NCBI GenBank assembly: GCA_963836425.1
Contig: CAWIJJ010000005.1
Location: 62,001 to 126,000, forward strand
Length of the DNA stretch: 64,000 nucleotides
Direction: 5' to 3'
Origin: CAWIJJ01 sp963836425
GTDB taxonomy: Bacteria; Acidobacteriota; Terriglobia; Bryobacterales; Bryobacteraceae
Under the pieces are notes generated by a model. The model ran no database searches, was not told the origin of the DNA, and was given only the letters and a program-made list of their open reading frames with translations. Position numbers and translations under genes: made by a program. Positions 48,781 through 58,639 of this stretch are shown one piece after another; within the stretch, counting starts at the first letter, position 1, and every line of letters begins with the position of its first letter.

Positions 48781-48972
48781 TGACGTACTCCGTTCTTGGG
48801 TGAAGGAAAATCACCGGACGTCTGGCTCTACCACAACGCTCACGAAGGGACGCGGGTCCAGCCGTTCATTTGAACCACAGAAAGACGGTGCATTCGCCGC
48901 TCCGCTCGAAGCCAGCAAGAGTAAGGTGGTCGCAATCCGGGAGATGAGCCTGGGAACGGTGTTGCTCATGGC

Positions 48973-49932
48973 CTATCTCCGGTGCGCCGTGCTCCGTTTG
49001 CGAAAGGCGGCGCCACAGATCATCAGGGCCGTGGTTGTCAGCAGGAAAGTTCCAGGCTCGGGGACGGGCGCCGGCGCCGAACCGGCTCCGCTGGCCGGCG
49101 CCAGGTCATCCAAGCCGAGGATGAAGGTTTGCTGGGTGAGCGTATCGGTTGGGATGTTGTACTGATAGATGCTGGCGAGGCCGGTCGCGGCGATAAACAG
49201 GTTGCCGAGCCCGTCCGAGGTAAGTCCGTCCGGACCGGGGACGAAGCCCCGGCAGAGCGCCGGTCCGGCAGCAAGGTTTTCGGGATTGTAACCGCAGACG
49301 AGGTTGCCGAACAGCAGGCTGGCAAACAGTTGGTCGCTGTAAGAATCATAGGTTAGTCCATCCAGCGAGGTAATGCCCGGCGATTGCTGGAGGACGGCTC
49401 CTGTGACCGGATCCAATTCGGCGAGATATTTGTTCGCAAAGATATCCCGCACCCCGAGATTTGCGAATAGCCGCCCGGACGCGTCGTAAGCCAGGCCTTC
49501 CGGATTTCCCCCATAGGTTCCGAGTGTTGTCAGCGCATTGGTGAGAAGGTCGATTCGTGAGATCACCCCACCCCCGAACTGGCTGACCAGCACGCTGTTA
49601 CCGCCCGGTTCGAGCGCGAGATCGGCCGGGACAACGAGTCCTCCGGCCAGCAATTCGTCTATGCCCGTCGAGGGATCGAAACGTCTTACCTCCCCGGAGG
49701 ATGCCTGACTGTAGATGATCCGCCCGGTGGAGTCGAAAACCAGGCTGTCAACGCCTCCAGATGAATCGAGCAGAGGGACAACGGAGTTGGTGACGGTGTC
49801 CACCCTCAGGATCTGATTGGTAACGACGGACGTAGCGTATAGCGTTGATCCCTTTGCAACGGGAACGTTCCCCAGCGCCAGTAGTGTTCCCGACAGCACA
49901 GAGAGAATCCGGGCAGCGTATCTTTTCGTCAT
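48973..49932 (-). CDS. Secreted beta-propeller-like protein with PEP-CTERM anchor
   Basis: 319 residues with a signal peptide (ILSVLSGTLLALGNVPVAKG). The body is NHL/SMP-30-like propeller repeats: NQILRVDTVTNSVVPLLDSSGGVDSLVFDSTGRIIYSQASSGEVRRFDPST, ISRIDLLTNALTTLGTYGGNPEGLAYDASGRLFANLG. The C-terminus is a PEP-CTERM sorting signal: VPEPGTFLLTTTALMICGAAFRKR (PEP motif, hydrophobic helix, basic end), processed by exosortase, which implies an exopolysaccharide-associated surface protein. The 55-bp gap to the upstream gene on the same strand allows co-transcription. Confidence 0.85.
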   Translation of the reverse strand: MTKRYAARILSVLSGTLLALGNVPVAKGSTLYATSVVTNQILRVDTVTNSVVPLLDSSGGVDSLVFDSTGRIIYSQASSGEVRRFDPSTGIDELLAGGLVVPADLALEPGGNSVLVSQFGGGVISRIDLLTNALTTLGTYGGNPEGLAYDASGRLFANLGVRDIFANKYLAELDPVTGAVLQQSPGITSLDGLTYDSYSDQLFASLLFGNLVCGYNPENLAAGPALCRGFVPGPDGLTSDGLGNLFIAATGLASIYQYNIPTDTLTQQTFILGLDDLAPASGAGSAPAPVPEPGTFLLTTTALMICGAAFRKRSTAHRR

Positions 49933-49986
49933 ATGTTCTCCTCCAGTTTCATAAGGTGATGCAGCACTCAGGCCGTTGCGCCGTCT

Positions 49987-52617
49987 CTAATGACGAACCT
50001 CGTATGCCGACCGCGGCAGGGGCCGTCGGGGGTCGTAAAAGATGACTTTTATTCGAGTTCGGGCGGCGACCGCGCGCCCGTCTTTCATCGCTGGTTTGAA
50101 TCGCCACTGTAACGCGGCCTCGCGTGCTTTGTAGTCGAGGCCATAGGGCAGCAGGGTGGACCTTTCGGCACGGATGGGTACTCCAACGTCATTTACAACA
50201 ACCGTCAGCTCGTAAGTATCGTTCGGCAGACGGTAATGCGCATCGACCGCTGAGTTGGTGTAGTCTGCTATTTCTTTCTGGATGGGCTCCGGTTCCGTTT
50301 CCGGATCGCTGATCAGGTGACCAAAATATGGATCAGGATTCAGCGGGATCATGCTCTGATCAAGTGCGTAGTGCACAATGTTTTCCTGAAAGCGTTTCAT
50401 CGCCGGACTGACACAGGCATTGAGCTGAAGTAAATGCCTCACCTCCTGCGGCATCGCGTCCGCGTCAGTTTTGGCCTGCGGCGTGTTGTCGATCAAGGCG
50501 TGATTGTCGTTCCATCCCATTTGTCTGGATGCAAAATCGAGTTTCACGTTCGCTGAGAACAGAGCAGGATCGACATACAGTCCCGTGGGCTCGTATCTAT
50601 AGTGCGTGCAGAAATCGGGCCCGGTCCTGACGCCGAATAAATTGGTCGAATACTCCCAGGCGTTGCACACAGGACGCTCCAGCTCGGCCTTATTGGAAGG
50701 TAAGTACTGCTCGCATTGTTTTGCGAACGCCATTATGTATTGACCGATCAACGCGGTGAAGGGCCGTTCAGTACGGTCATAGGCGACGTTTACCGGGTTT
50801 CCTTCATACAGAGCCAGAAACAGCGCCCGATTGCGCATGGAAGCGTCGGTCTTCAAGGCGTCCGCTGTAAGTCCGTTCGAAGTAAGGCCGGGGTGTTCTT
50901 TCGGCTCCAGTTTCAGCTCCGGTGTGGGCTCCGCCGGTTCAATGGCGGAATGAGAAGCCCTTTTGCCTGCTTCAAACTTGACCATAAAACCCAATTCTTT
51001 ATCGGTTGAGAAAGGAAGATATCTGTTGAGAATCGCCAAATCATTTCCATTTGCCTCCTCAAGCAGCTTGCGCAGTTGCGGTTCGGCATCGGCCAGGGTT
51101 CGCTTTCGTTTGTTAAAGAATTCGTCCGTCAAGGCCCGGACGCCGGGCGTAGCGGGATCCCTGAAACGGGTCGTGAACTCGTTATACCAGGTCGCGCCGC
51201 GTTCGAGCCCCTCCAGTCCGGACGGCAGCGATTGCATGCGCGAACGTTCTTCTGCCAGGGCCTGGGTAATGATGGCCGTGCTTTTGGCTGCAATCTGCTG
51301 CTTGCATCGCGCCGAGGCCTCCACGCCGGCGGCCTTGATCAATTCGACATGTTGTTCCGGGAATTTCTGCAAAGAAGGTATATCTTCGGGGCTCCGCGCC
51401 GAATCCAGCGCGGTCTGCAGGCGAATTTCGAACGTCGCTACGGCCGCGCGCGACCTGGCGGCGGCGATGGCCTCTTCGAGCGGCCTGAATTCCGAGGGCC
51501 AGAGGACTGAGAATTGCTTCGCCTGATTCTGGAGAAGTTTGGCCTGCTCCCAACCTGCCACCGATTCGGGCACTGCCTTGGCCTGTTGAAGGACTTGTGG
51601 CAGCTCCTGTCGCAAGCGGCGCCGTTCGATGACCTCTCCGAGCAATTGTGCCTGGCTCACTCCGGGCAGAAACGCATACTGGAGTCCCGTTTGCCACGTC
51701 GCGGCGCGGCCGAAGGTGGCGTTCCCGAGACACGGCCGAATCACCTCCATCCAAAGCCGTGACCGCTCTTCGGGTGAGATTTGGTCGAACGGCTTGCCGA
51801 AAAAGCGCGTGAAGTGTTGGTCCTCGAAGAGATTCGCGGCCCGCCCCATCAAGACAGACATTTCCATCCTGCTCAAGTCCACGCCCGGATATTCCTGAGC
51901 GGTGCGGGTGGTCCAACTCATGAAGCCCGTGCAGGTTTGGGGCGGCCTTCCCGTGGCAATCACTCCGGGGGGTAAGTTTTGCATGTCGTCGAGATTAGCG
52001 GCCGTCTGGCTCTGCAATTGCGCCGATAACGGGCCATCTTTCTTCACCTCCAGGCTCTTGCAGTCCGGGGCAACGACGGAACCCCGGAGGGCGGCCGTTT
52101 GCGAGTTATACGTGCCGCGAATGCCTGCCATTTGATAGCCGACTGGCGCACGCATCAGCCAACGGTCGGGATTGAGTTGAAACTCTCCCGTGGTCGCCGT
52201 GTATAGGCCTTTCAAGCCGTAAGCCGAGCCTTTCCCCCCGCCGGGGACGCCTCCCGGCGGTTCGAATGCAAACGCACCTTCCAGCACTCCATCCGGGTGA
52301 GCTGTGATGATCAACTTCAGAGGCGTGTATCCTTGGGCGCAAATGTAATAGCCTGTGTAAACGCCGGAAATGGAAGTCTCGACCGAAGCTGGTACGGCGG
52401 CGGGTGGACTTGGGCTTGGCTGCGGAGCCGGTGTGACCTGCTGAACTTTCTGTTGCACCGCCCCGACCTTTTTCTGCGCCTGCTCGACCTTCTGCCGGGC
52501 CTTCTTCTGTGCCGCGTCGATTTGCCGTTGCAAGCGCTCCAGAGCGTTCCCCTGGCCGTACAGGGCGGCTCCCGTCAACAGTAGAAGCCCAAGCCCGGCA
52601 GAGTTAGCGCGATTCAT
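49987..52617 (-). CDS. Large secreted protein with coiled coil, beta domain and TonB-C-like end
   Basis: 876 residues. Signal peptide (LGLLLLTGAALYGQ), coiled coil (RLQRQIDAAQKKARQKVEQAQKKVGAVQQKVQQV), then SGVYTGYYICAQGYTPLKLIITAHPDGVLEGAFAFEPPGG ... GLYTATTGEFQLNPDRWLMRAPVGYQMAGIRGTYN ... C: a recurring beta-sandwich module I know from proteobacterial lipoproteins but cannot name. A long helical middle (250-590) with three Cys follows. The last 90 residues (YELTVVVNDVGVPIRAERSTLLPYGLDYKAREAALQWRFKPAMKDGRAVAARTRIKVIFYD) are TonB-C-like. Probably an exported protein of the cell envelope. Function unknown. Confidence 0.7.
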   Translation of the reverse strand: MNRANSAGLGLLLLTGAALYGQGNALERLQRQIDAAQKKARQKVEQAQKKVGAVQQKVQQVTPAPQPSPSPPAAVPASVETSISGVYTGYYICAQGYTPLKLIITAHPDGVLEGAFAFEPPGGVPGGGKGSAYGLKGLYTATTGEFQLNPDRWLMRAPVGYQMAGIRGTYNSQTAALRGSVVAPDCKSLEVKKDGPLSAQLQSQTAANLDDMQNLPPGVIATGRPPQTCTGFMSWTTRTAQEYPGVDLSRMEMSVLMGRAANLFEDQHFTRFFGKPFDQISPEERSRLWMEVIRPCLGNATFGRAATWQTGLQYAFLPGVSQAQLLGEVIERRRLRQELPQVLQQAKAVPESVAGWEQAKLLQNQAKQFSVLWPSEFRPLEEAIAAARSRAAVATFEIRLQTALDSARSPEDIPSLQKFPEQHVELIKAAGVEASARCKQQIAAKSTAIITQALAEERSRMQSLPSGLEGLERGATWYNEFTTRFRDPATPGVRALTDEFFNKRKRTLADAEPQLRKLLEEANGNDLAILNRYLPFSTDKELGFMVKFEAGKRASHSAIEPAEPTPELKLEPKEHPGLTSNGLTADALKTDASMRNRALFLALYEGNPVNVAYDRTERPFTALIGQYIMAFAKQCEQYLPSNKAELERPVCNAWEYSTNLFGVRTGPDFCTHYRYEPTGLYVDPALFSANVKLDFASRQMGWNDNHALIDNTPQAKTDADAMPQEVRHLLQLNACVSPAMKRFQENIVHYALDQSMIPLNPDPYFGHLISDPETEPEPIQKEIADYTNSAVDAHYRLPNDTYELTVVVNDVGVPIRAERSTLLPYGLDYKAREAALQWRFKPAMKDGRAVAARTRIKVIFYDPRRPLPRSAYEVRH

Positions 52618-52826
52618 GATTGGTTAACCCCTCCTTATGGCCGGCCGGACCGGCCGAAATGTACCGAGTTACCATGCCGCGCACACCTCACCCTATGACG
52701 GCATTGCCCCTCGCGGTCCATCGGTGTATGATGAACCTCAACAAAGGCGTGCTTGACGCTGGCTGATTTCCGGCCGTTCTGGCCGGCTTACATTCGGCTA
52801 TGCGTTGACGGGCAGGCAAAACTGTC

Positions 52827-53375
52827 ATGGAGCCGCAAAGACTGGGTGAACAAGAAGCCGCGGACCGGCGTCAGACAGACTATCTATTCAGCATCACTTA
52901 CGAAGAACTCCGCCGTCTCGCATCGGCCGTTCGTCAGAACGATCCGAGCAATACTCTGACACCGACCGCGCTGGTGCACGAGGCCTGGCTCAAACTCGCC
53001 CAAGGATCAGGCCTCGACGGCTTTTCCCGGATCGAGTTCAAACGCATTGCCGCGCACGTAATGCGTGAGTTGCTTGTGGAGGCCGCCCGGCGCCGGCATG
53101 CGCAGAAGCGGGGCGGGGAAGCGGCGGTATTTGTCTCACTCGACGAATCGCTCGACTTCGCGGCGAGGGACGATCAACTGATCGCTCTGGACGGGGCGCT
53201 TCAGGAACTGGAGCGCCTGAGCCGGCGCCAGGCCTTCATCGTGGAATCGCGTTTCTTCGGTGGACTCGAGGTCGTCGAGGTCGCCCAACTGCTCGGCGTC
53301 TCGGAAGCCACGATTCACCGGGATTGGAGAGCAGCCCGGGCCTGGCTCGGGCGCGAATTGCGCCGCAGCCGCTAG
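52827..53375 (+). CDS. ECF-like sigma factor of the kinase-linked type (Sig-70_X6-like)
   Basis: 182 residues. SITYEELRRLASAVRQNDPSNTLTPTALVHEAWLKLAQGSG (region 2), HVMRELLVEAARRRHAQKRGGEAAVFVSLDESLDFAARDDQLIALDGALQELERLSRRQAFIVESRFFGGLEVVEVAQLLGVSEATIHRDWRAARAWLGREL (regions 3-4 with the HTH). This is the small sigma type found next to Ser/Thr kinase genes in acidobacteria and planctomycetes. It starts 24 bp before the kinase coding region in the same direction, so the two form an operon. Confidence 0.9.
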   Translation: MEPQRLGEQEAADRRQTDYLFSITYEELRRLASAVRQNDPSNTLTPTALVHEAWLKLAQGSGLDGFSRIEFKRIAAHVMRELLVEAARRRHAQKRGGEAAVFVSLDESLDFAARDDQLIALDGALQELERLSRRQAFIVESRFFGGLEVVEVAQLLGVSEATIHRDWRAARAWLGRELRRSR

Positions 53376-53398
53376 CGTGGCGGGGGTGGAGGGACGAA

Positions 53399-55975
53399 AT
53401 GGATGCGAAGCGCTGGGAATGGATCCAAGGCCTTTTTCACGAGGCCTCAGCCAAACCACCCGGGCAAAGGGAAGCTTTTCTCGAGGCGGCATGTCCGGGT
53501 GACGCGGACGCGATCGCAGAGGTTTACAGCCTCCTTGAGGAAGACGGCTCCGGCACACCCCTGTTAGATAACGGCGTAGCGGAGCTGGCCCGGGCGGCTA
53601 TCGCAGGCGCCGGGGAATTCGCGGGCCGCACGGCCGGCCCGTATCGGATTCTGGAGGAACTGGGTCGAGGCGGCATGGGAGTTGTCTACCTGGCGGAACG
53701 GCAGGATTTGGGTAACCGCGTGGCGCTCAAGGTTCTGCCCGACGCATGGATGTCGCCGTCGCGGCGGGAACGTTTCGCCCTCGAAGCGCGCACTCTCTCT
53801 CGCCTCATCCACCCCTCCATTGCGCGGCTTTACGATGCCGGTGCGTTCCCAGACGGTACGCCGTGGTTCGCCATGGAGTATGTGGAGGGAAGTCCCCTCA
53901 ACGGCTACCTGGCTCGGCATGACTTGACACTGGAAAGGCAGTTACGCCTGTTTCGCTCGATCTGCGCCGCGGTTCAGTTCGCACACAGCCAGGCCGTCCT
54001 GCATCGGGATCTCAAGCCCTCGAACATACTGGTAAAGGAGAACGGCGAAATTCGTCTACTGGATTTCGGCATCGCCAGACAACTGGACGAAACCGCGGAG
54101 CAAGCGGCTCAAACCCGCACCGGGCTCCGGCTGGCCACGCCCGAATATGCTTCACCCGAGCAGTTGCAGGGTAAACCTGCTGCCGTTCAGGACGATGTCT
54201 ACTCGCTCGGCGTGATCCTGTTTGAATTGCTTACCGGACGGCAGTTCGTCTCCTCCGTTGGGCCGCAGCCGGCCCCGTCTGCTGTCGCGCAGTTGGAAAA
54301 GCCCTCCTCATACGGCCGCGCCAGGTTCCCGGTGTCCAAATCCATGTGGAACGACCTCGATCTGCTCTGTGTCACGGCAGCGCACGAGGATCCGCAGCGC
54401 CGGTACTCTTCCGTGGAGGCGCTGATCCGCGATATCGACCACCTTCTGCAAAGCGAACCACTCGATGCCCGGCCTGATGACCTGGGCTACAGACTCGGTA
54501 AGTTCGTCAGCCGCCACCAGCGCAGTCTTATCGCCGCATCGCTGTCCCTGGTTCTGTTCGCCTCGATGGCCGTATGGTTTGCCGTGCGCCTTACCTCGGC
54601 CCGCGACAGAGCCATCGCCGAAGCGGCCCGGGCGAGTCGCATCGAACGTTTCATGCTGAACCTGTTTGAAGGGGGCGACGAAAACGCCGGCCCCGCCGAG
54701 AACCTCCGCGTGCTCACCCTCGTGGACCGAAGCGCGCGGCAATCGCAGGCGTTCGCCACCGATCCTTCGGTTCGCGCCGATCTCGACGCAACCCTGGGTA
54801 GCATTTACCAGAATCTCGGCAAATTCGATCGGGCGGACGACTTCCTGCGCCGCGCTTTGGCAGTTCGCTCCAGCGCTCGCAAACCCGACCATGCCCAGGT
54901 AAGCGAGAGTCTCGTGGCGCTTGGAATGCTTCGGCTGGACCAGGGCAAATTCGATGACGCAGAACACCTGGTTCAGCAGGGGCTGGACCGCGCCCGAGAG
55001 TACCTTCCTGAACAGCATCCCGCCATCGCCGCCGCGATGTCCGCGCTTGGCCGGATTTATATGGACCGCGCGCAATACCAAAAAGCGGTGGACATCCTGC
55101 AGACGGTACTTCATCTCCAGCCGCCCTCCGGCAATTTCGACCAGGACCGGGAGACCGTGCTGATCCGGCTGGCCAACGCCGACCATTATCTCGGCCGTTA
55201 TGACGAAGCGGAATCACTGAACAGGGAAGTGCTGGAAAGCTACCGGCGCGCCTACGGCGATGGTCATCCCATGCTTGCCGACCCGCTCATCAACCTGGGT
55301 GCGATCGCGCAACAGCGCGCCCGCTTCGCCGAGGCGGAAGGATACTACCGGCAGGCGCTGGCGATCAACCGGGAGTATTACGGAAGCGATCACCCTGAAG
55401 TCGCGGCTTGCCTGTTCGGTGTCGGTGGGGCACTTTCTTCTCAAGGGAAAATCGTGGAGGCCGAGACGGTCCTTGAAGAGGCCCTGGCGATCCGCGAGCG
55501 CGTCTATGGTCCTAACCATCCATTCATCGCGTCAACGCTATCCCACCTCGGCAACCTGGCCCTCCGGCAGGGGAAACTGGATCTGGCCGAACTGCGTTTC
55601 CGCCGCATGGAAGCCATTTACCGCGCCAGCTATGGAGACCGGCACGATTTCGTGGCAGTCGCGATCTCCGACCGTGCGAGCGTGTCGCTCGCCCGCAAGG
55701 ACTACACCGGCGCGGAGAAACTGGCGCGTGAGGTGATCCGGATGTGCGCGGAGGTTCTTCCCGCGGATCATCCGAATGTCGGATACGCAAGGGTAAGGCT
55801 TAGCCGTGCGCTGCTCGGTGAGCATCGCTATCGCGAAGCCGAGCAGGAGGCGGTAGCCGGCATTCAGATTCTGGAGAAACACGCCGGGCCGTCCGCCGCG
55901 CCGGTTCAGGAGGCGCGAAAGGATCTCGAGACGATTCGGCAAGCGCTGAGCCGGCAGACGATGGTTGCGAACTGA
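53399..55975 (+). CDS. Transmembrane Ser/Thr protein kinase with C-terminal TPR array
   Basis: 858 residues from ATG 53399 with GGAGGGA upstream; an upstream start at 53324 would overlap the sigma gene. N-terminal 70 residues (MDAKRWEWIQGLFHEASAKPPGQREAFLEAACPGDADAIAEVYSLL) are the usual pre-kinase region. Kinase motifs: LGRGGMGVVYLAERQ, VALKVL (Lys), HRDLKPSNIL, LLDFGIA, TPEYASPEQ. A TM helix follows (SLIAASLSLVLFASMAVWFAV), then about eight TPR units with recurring Y...H..A and R..A..LN residues. Partner sigma factor lies directly upstream. A shortened copy of its tail is found at 43938-44039. Confidence 0.94.
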   Translation: MDAKRWEWIQGLFHEASAKPPGQREAFLEAACPGDADAIAEVYSLLEEDGSGTPLLDNGVAELARAAIAGAGEFAGRTAGPYRILEELGRGGMGVVYLAERQDLGNRVALKVLPDAWMSPSRRERFALEARTLSRLIHPSIARLYDAGAFPDGTPWFAMEYVEGSPLNGYLARHDLTLERQLRLFRSICAAVQFAHSQAVLHRDLKPSNILVKENGEIRLLDFGIARQLDETAEQAAQTRTGLRLATPEYASPEQLQGKPAAVQDDVYSLGVILFELLTGRQFVSSVGPQPAPSAVAQLEKPSSYGRARFPVSKSMWNDLDLLCVTAAHEDPQRRYSSVEALIRDIDHLLQSEPLDARPDDLGYRLGKFVSRHQRSLIAASLSLVLFASMAVWFAVRLTSARDRAIAEAARASRIERFMLNLFEGGDENAGPAENLRVLTLVDRSARQSQAFATDPSVRADLDATLGSIYQNLGKFDRADDFLRRALAVRSSARKPDHAQVSESLVALGMLRLDQGKFDDAEHLVQQGLDRAREYLPEQHPAIAAAMSALGRIYMDRAQYQKAVDILQTVLHLQPPSGNFDQDRETVLIRLANADHYLGRYDEAESLNREVLESYRRAYGDGHPMLADPLINLGAIAQQRARFAEAEGYYRQALAINREYYGSDHPEVAACLFGVGGALSSQGKIVEAETVLEEALAIRERVYGPNHPFIASTLSHLGNLALRQGKLDLAELRFRRMEAIYRASYGDRHDFVAVAISDRASVSLARKDYTGAEKLAREVIRMCAEVLPADHPNVGYARVRLSRALLGEHRYREAEQEAVAGIQILEKHAGPSAAPVQEARKDLETIRQALSRQTMVAN

Positions 55976-56010
55976 GTGGGATCGTTGATGCTCCAGGTTC
56001 TCGAAGAATT

Positions 56011-57175
56011 CTACGAGATGCGGAAGGGGATCCGGTTGGTGTGGTGTTCGCGGGCGTCGAGGAGCGGGACGCAGACTCCCAGCTCGCGGGCATCTCCGGG
56101 CGGATTGAAATTACTGGCGACGGTGAAGTCCAGTTGGTAGGCGGGGGCCTCGAAGGGAAAGCGGCCGCGGAATTCGATGGGGTCGGGCGTGTCGCAGGTG
56201 ATGGCGCCGGCCGGTTCTCCGGCGATGGCGCAGGTCAGGCGGACAGCGCCGGATGCGAGCGCGACCTCGGGGACGAAGATGCGGAGCGCGAACTCGTGGG
56301 CGCGTTCGGGCGGCCTGACGTCGAGTGAAAAGCGCTTCGCGGTCCAGCGGAAAGAGTCGTCCTCGGCGGGATGCCAGCCATCGAGCGGGCGGACGTAGAG
56401 GCCGGGGTGGCGGATACGGCTTTTCACCACCACCAGCGCGCGCTCGTCGGCCTCAGGATTGACCGGGTCCGAAGCGGTGCGGCAGCCGAGGCGCGCGTGG
56501 CCCATGACCATCCACCCGGAGCGCTCGAGCAGACGGAGCAGGCCGGTCATCGAGAAAATCCAGAAATTGGTGGGATCGTTATTGGCCTCGCGCGCGCCCA
56601 GCAGGTAGGCGAGCGGCTCCTCTTCGATGCGGGTGCCAGCCGGCGCGCGTCACCTGGGCGATGCGGGTGCTGAGGACGCACCAATCGGCGTGAGCGGCGA
56701 TGGTTTCGAGGACGTAGAGCGGGTTCTTGAGGTGATAGAGGGTCCCGAGGAAGAGGGCGAACGAATAGTCGCGGCGGGGGAGGGCGAACGGGCGGTCGAG
56801 GTCCAGATCGTGGACGGAGAGATCGGCGGAGAAGGCGCGGCGCAGGATCTCGACGCCGCGCAACTGGTTGAAATTGGTTTCGGCGTGATCGATGGCGTCG
56901 ACGGCGGCGCCGAGGCTGGCGAAAAAGAGGCCCAGGTCGCCGTCTCCGCAGCCGATATCGGCCACCGGGTGCATTGCGAGCGCATGGCGGAGTTCGCTGT
57001 AGACGGGCTCGATCAGAGCGGCGATGGCGGGCAGCGCGGTCATCGTCGGGTATGGGTACCAACCGTAGTCGGGGACCTCCAGGCGGGACTTGGCGGAGGC
57101 CAGGCCGGCGGAAAAGGCTTCGGCCGCCGTGCGGAGAGCGTCGGGCGTGAGCGGGAGCGATGAGTTTTCCGGCAT
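56011..57175 (-). CDS. SAM-dependent methyltransferase, frameshifted
   Basis: From ATG 57175 the frame reads LEVPDYGWYPYPTMTALPAIAALIEPVY, MHPVADIGCGDGDLGLFFASLGAAVDAID (AdoMet motif I), FNQLRGVEILRRAF, and YSFALFLGTLYHLKNPLYVLETIAAHADWCVLSTRIAQVTRAG. Near 56635 it runs into a false tail (WHPHRRGAARL), while the neighbouring frame continues TRIEEEPLAYLLGAREANNDPTNFWIFSMTGLLRLLERSGWMVMGHARLG, the normal end of DUF1698-type methyltransferases, and then a beta-sandwich C-terminus to 56011. Joined length about 388. One indel in GCGCGCCGGCTGGC breaks it. Substrate unknown. Confidence 0.8.
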
Positions 57176-57298
57176 GGTGGCCTATTCGAGTGTCGCAAAA
57201 ACTGTTAAAAAGGATTGAAGATCTGATTATTACGGAATTATAATGGAGCAGAGAGCACGATAGCACCTCTAATGGGTGGTGCTGGTTTGGAGGCGGGT

Positions 57299-57547
57299 AT
57301 GGCGACTGACGGCAAACCGGACCGGGGGATGGTGGAGTTGAATCCGGAGGAGTGCAAGGGGTGCGGCTTATGCGTAGAGGCGTGTCCGCCTAAAGTGCTT
57401 CGGCTTTCGGAACGGTTAAGCCATTACGGATACCATCCGGCGGAATACCTGGGAGCGGGTTGCACGGGGTGCGGCATCTGCTTCTATGCGTGTCCGGAGC
57501 CTGGGGGTATCACGGTGTTGCGGCTGAAACCGCAGGTGGCGGCATAG
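57299..57547 (+). CDS. 4Fe-4S ferredoxin subunit of 2-oxoacid oxidoreductase (KorD-like)
   Basis: 82 residues from ATG 57299; a start at 57272 would extend it. Two CxxCxxCxxxCP clusters are present: CKGCGLCVEACPPKVL and CTGCGICFYACPEPGG, so two [4Fe-4S] centres. It sits nine bases before the alpha subunit gene and matches the small delta/ferredoxin subunit of 2-oxoglutarate:ferredoxin oxidoreductases. It passes electrons from the TPP site to free ferredoxin. Confidence 0.9.
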   Translation: MATDGKPDRGMVELNPEECKGCGLCVEACPPKVLRLSERLSHYGYHPAEYLGAGCTGCGICFYACPEPGGITVLRLKPQVAA

Positions 57548-57556
57548 GAGCGCGTC

Positions 57557-58639
57557 ATGCAAAAGCAACTGACCAAAGGCAACGAAGCCATTGTGAAGGC
57601 GGCGGTGCTGGCAGGGTGTCGCGCCTTCTATGGATATCCGATTACGCCGGCGAGCGAAATCGCGGAAGCCGCGGCGCTGTACCTGCCGCGCGCGGGCGGC
57701 GTGTTCGTGCAGGCGGAGAGCGAAGTGGCTGCCATCAACATGCTGTATGGCAGCGCCTCGGCCGGCGTGCGGGCGATGACCGCGTCGAGCGGGCCGGGCA
57801 TCAGCCTGATGCAGGAAGGGATGAGCTACCTGGCAGGAGCGGAACTGCCGTGCGTGGTTGTGGACATCACGCGTGCCGGTCCGGGGTTGGGCAATATTGC
57901 ACCCGAGCAGGGCGATTACAACCAGGTGGTGAAGGGCGGCGGCCACGGAAATTACAAGACGCTGGTGCTGGCGCCGGATTCGGCGCAGGAAATGGCGGAC
58001 CTGACGGCCCTGGCCTTCGATCTGGCGGATGCGTATCGCAACCCGGTGGTGGTGATGGCGGACGGCTTCATCGGACAGATGATGGAGCCGGTGGAATTCG
58101 CGCGTCCGCGGCCGGTTCCTCCGGCCCCCGAGTGGGCGGTCACGGGCACGGCGGAGACGCGGCACAACCTGATCTCCTCCATTTACCTGGAGCCCGAGCG
58201 GATGGAGCAATACGTCCTGAAGCTGGACGCGAAATACAAAGAGGCGGAGCGGCGCGAAACGCGGGCTGAGTTGTGGCGGGTCGAGGATGCCGATGTGGTG
58301 CTGGTGGGATACGGCATCGTAGGGCGCGTGCTCAAGGCGGTAGTGGAACAACTGCGCGCCAAAGGTATGCGCGCGGGGCTGCTGCGGCCTATCACGCTGT
58401 TTCCGTTCCCGACGGCGCAGATCCGCGAAGCGGCGCGCCACGCCAAGGGCTTTGCGGTGGTCGAAATGAGCACCGGCCAACTGCGCGACGATGTGCGGCT
58501 GGCGCTTGAAGGGCTTGCGCCGGTCGAGTTCTACGGGCGCTGCGGCGGCTCGGTGCCGTCGGCCGAAGAGGTGCTGCACTTCGTGGAGCGGACATTTGCC
58601 GGCTGCCTGCACCCCGAGGAGGCGTTAATCCATGGCTAG
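57557..58639 (+). CDS. korA: 2-oxoacid:ferredoxin oxidoreductase alpha subunit (KorA/VorB-like)
   Basis: 360 residues. KGNEAIVKAAVLAGCRAFYGYPITPASEIAEAAALYLPRAGGVFVQAESEVAAINMLYGSASAGVRAMTASSGPGISLMQEGMSYLAGAELPCVVVDITRAGPGLGNIAPEQGDYNQVVKGGGHGNYKTLVLAPDSAQEM is the pyruvate/2-oxoglutarate oxidoreductase alpha domain with the YPITP and SSGPG motifs. The C-terminal part is also present (DVVLVGYGIVGRVLKAVVEQLRAKGMRAGLLRPITLFPFP). It overlaps the next gene by 8 bp. Together they decarboxylate 2-oxoglutarate (or a branched-chain oxoacid) to acyl-CoA and reduce ferredoxin. Confidence 0.92.
   Translation: MQKQLTKGNEAIVKAAVLAGCRAFYGYPITPASEIAEAAALYLPRAGGVFVQAESEVAAINMLYGSASAGVRAMTASSGPGISLMQEGMSYLAGAELPCVVVDITRAGPGLGNIAPEQGDYNQVVKGGGHGNYKTLVLAPDSAQEMADLTALAFDLADAYRNPVVVMADGFIGQMMEPVEFARPRPVPPAPEWAVTGTAETRHNLISSIYLEPERMEQYVLKLDAKYKEAERRETRAELWRVEDADVVLVGYGIVGRVLKAVVEQLRAKGMRAGLLRPITLFPFPTAQIREAARHAKGFAVVEMSTGQLRDDVRLALEGLAPVEFYGRCGGSVPSAEEVLHFVERTFAGCLHPEEALIHG

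Noticed and set aside
48800..49165. 121-codon + strand frame before the PEP-CTERM gene
   Set aside because: Mostly antisense to the C-terminal part of the PEP-CTERM gene; no domain or ribosome site.
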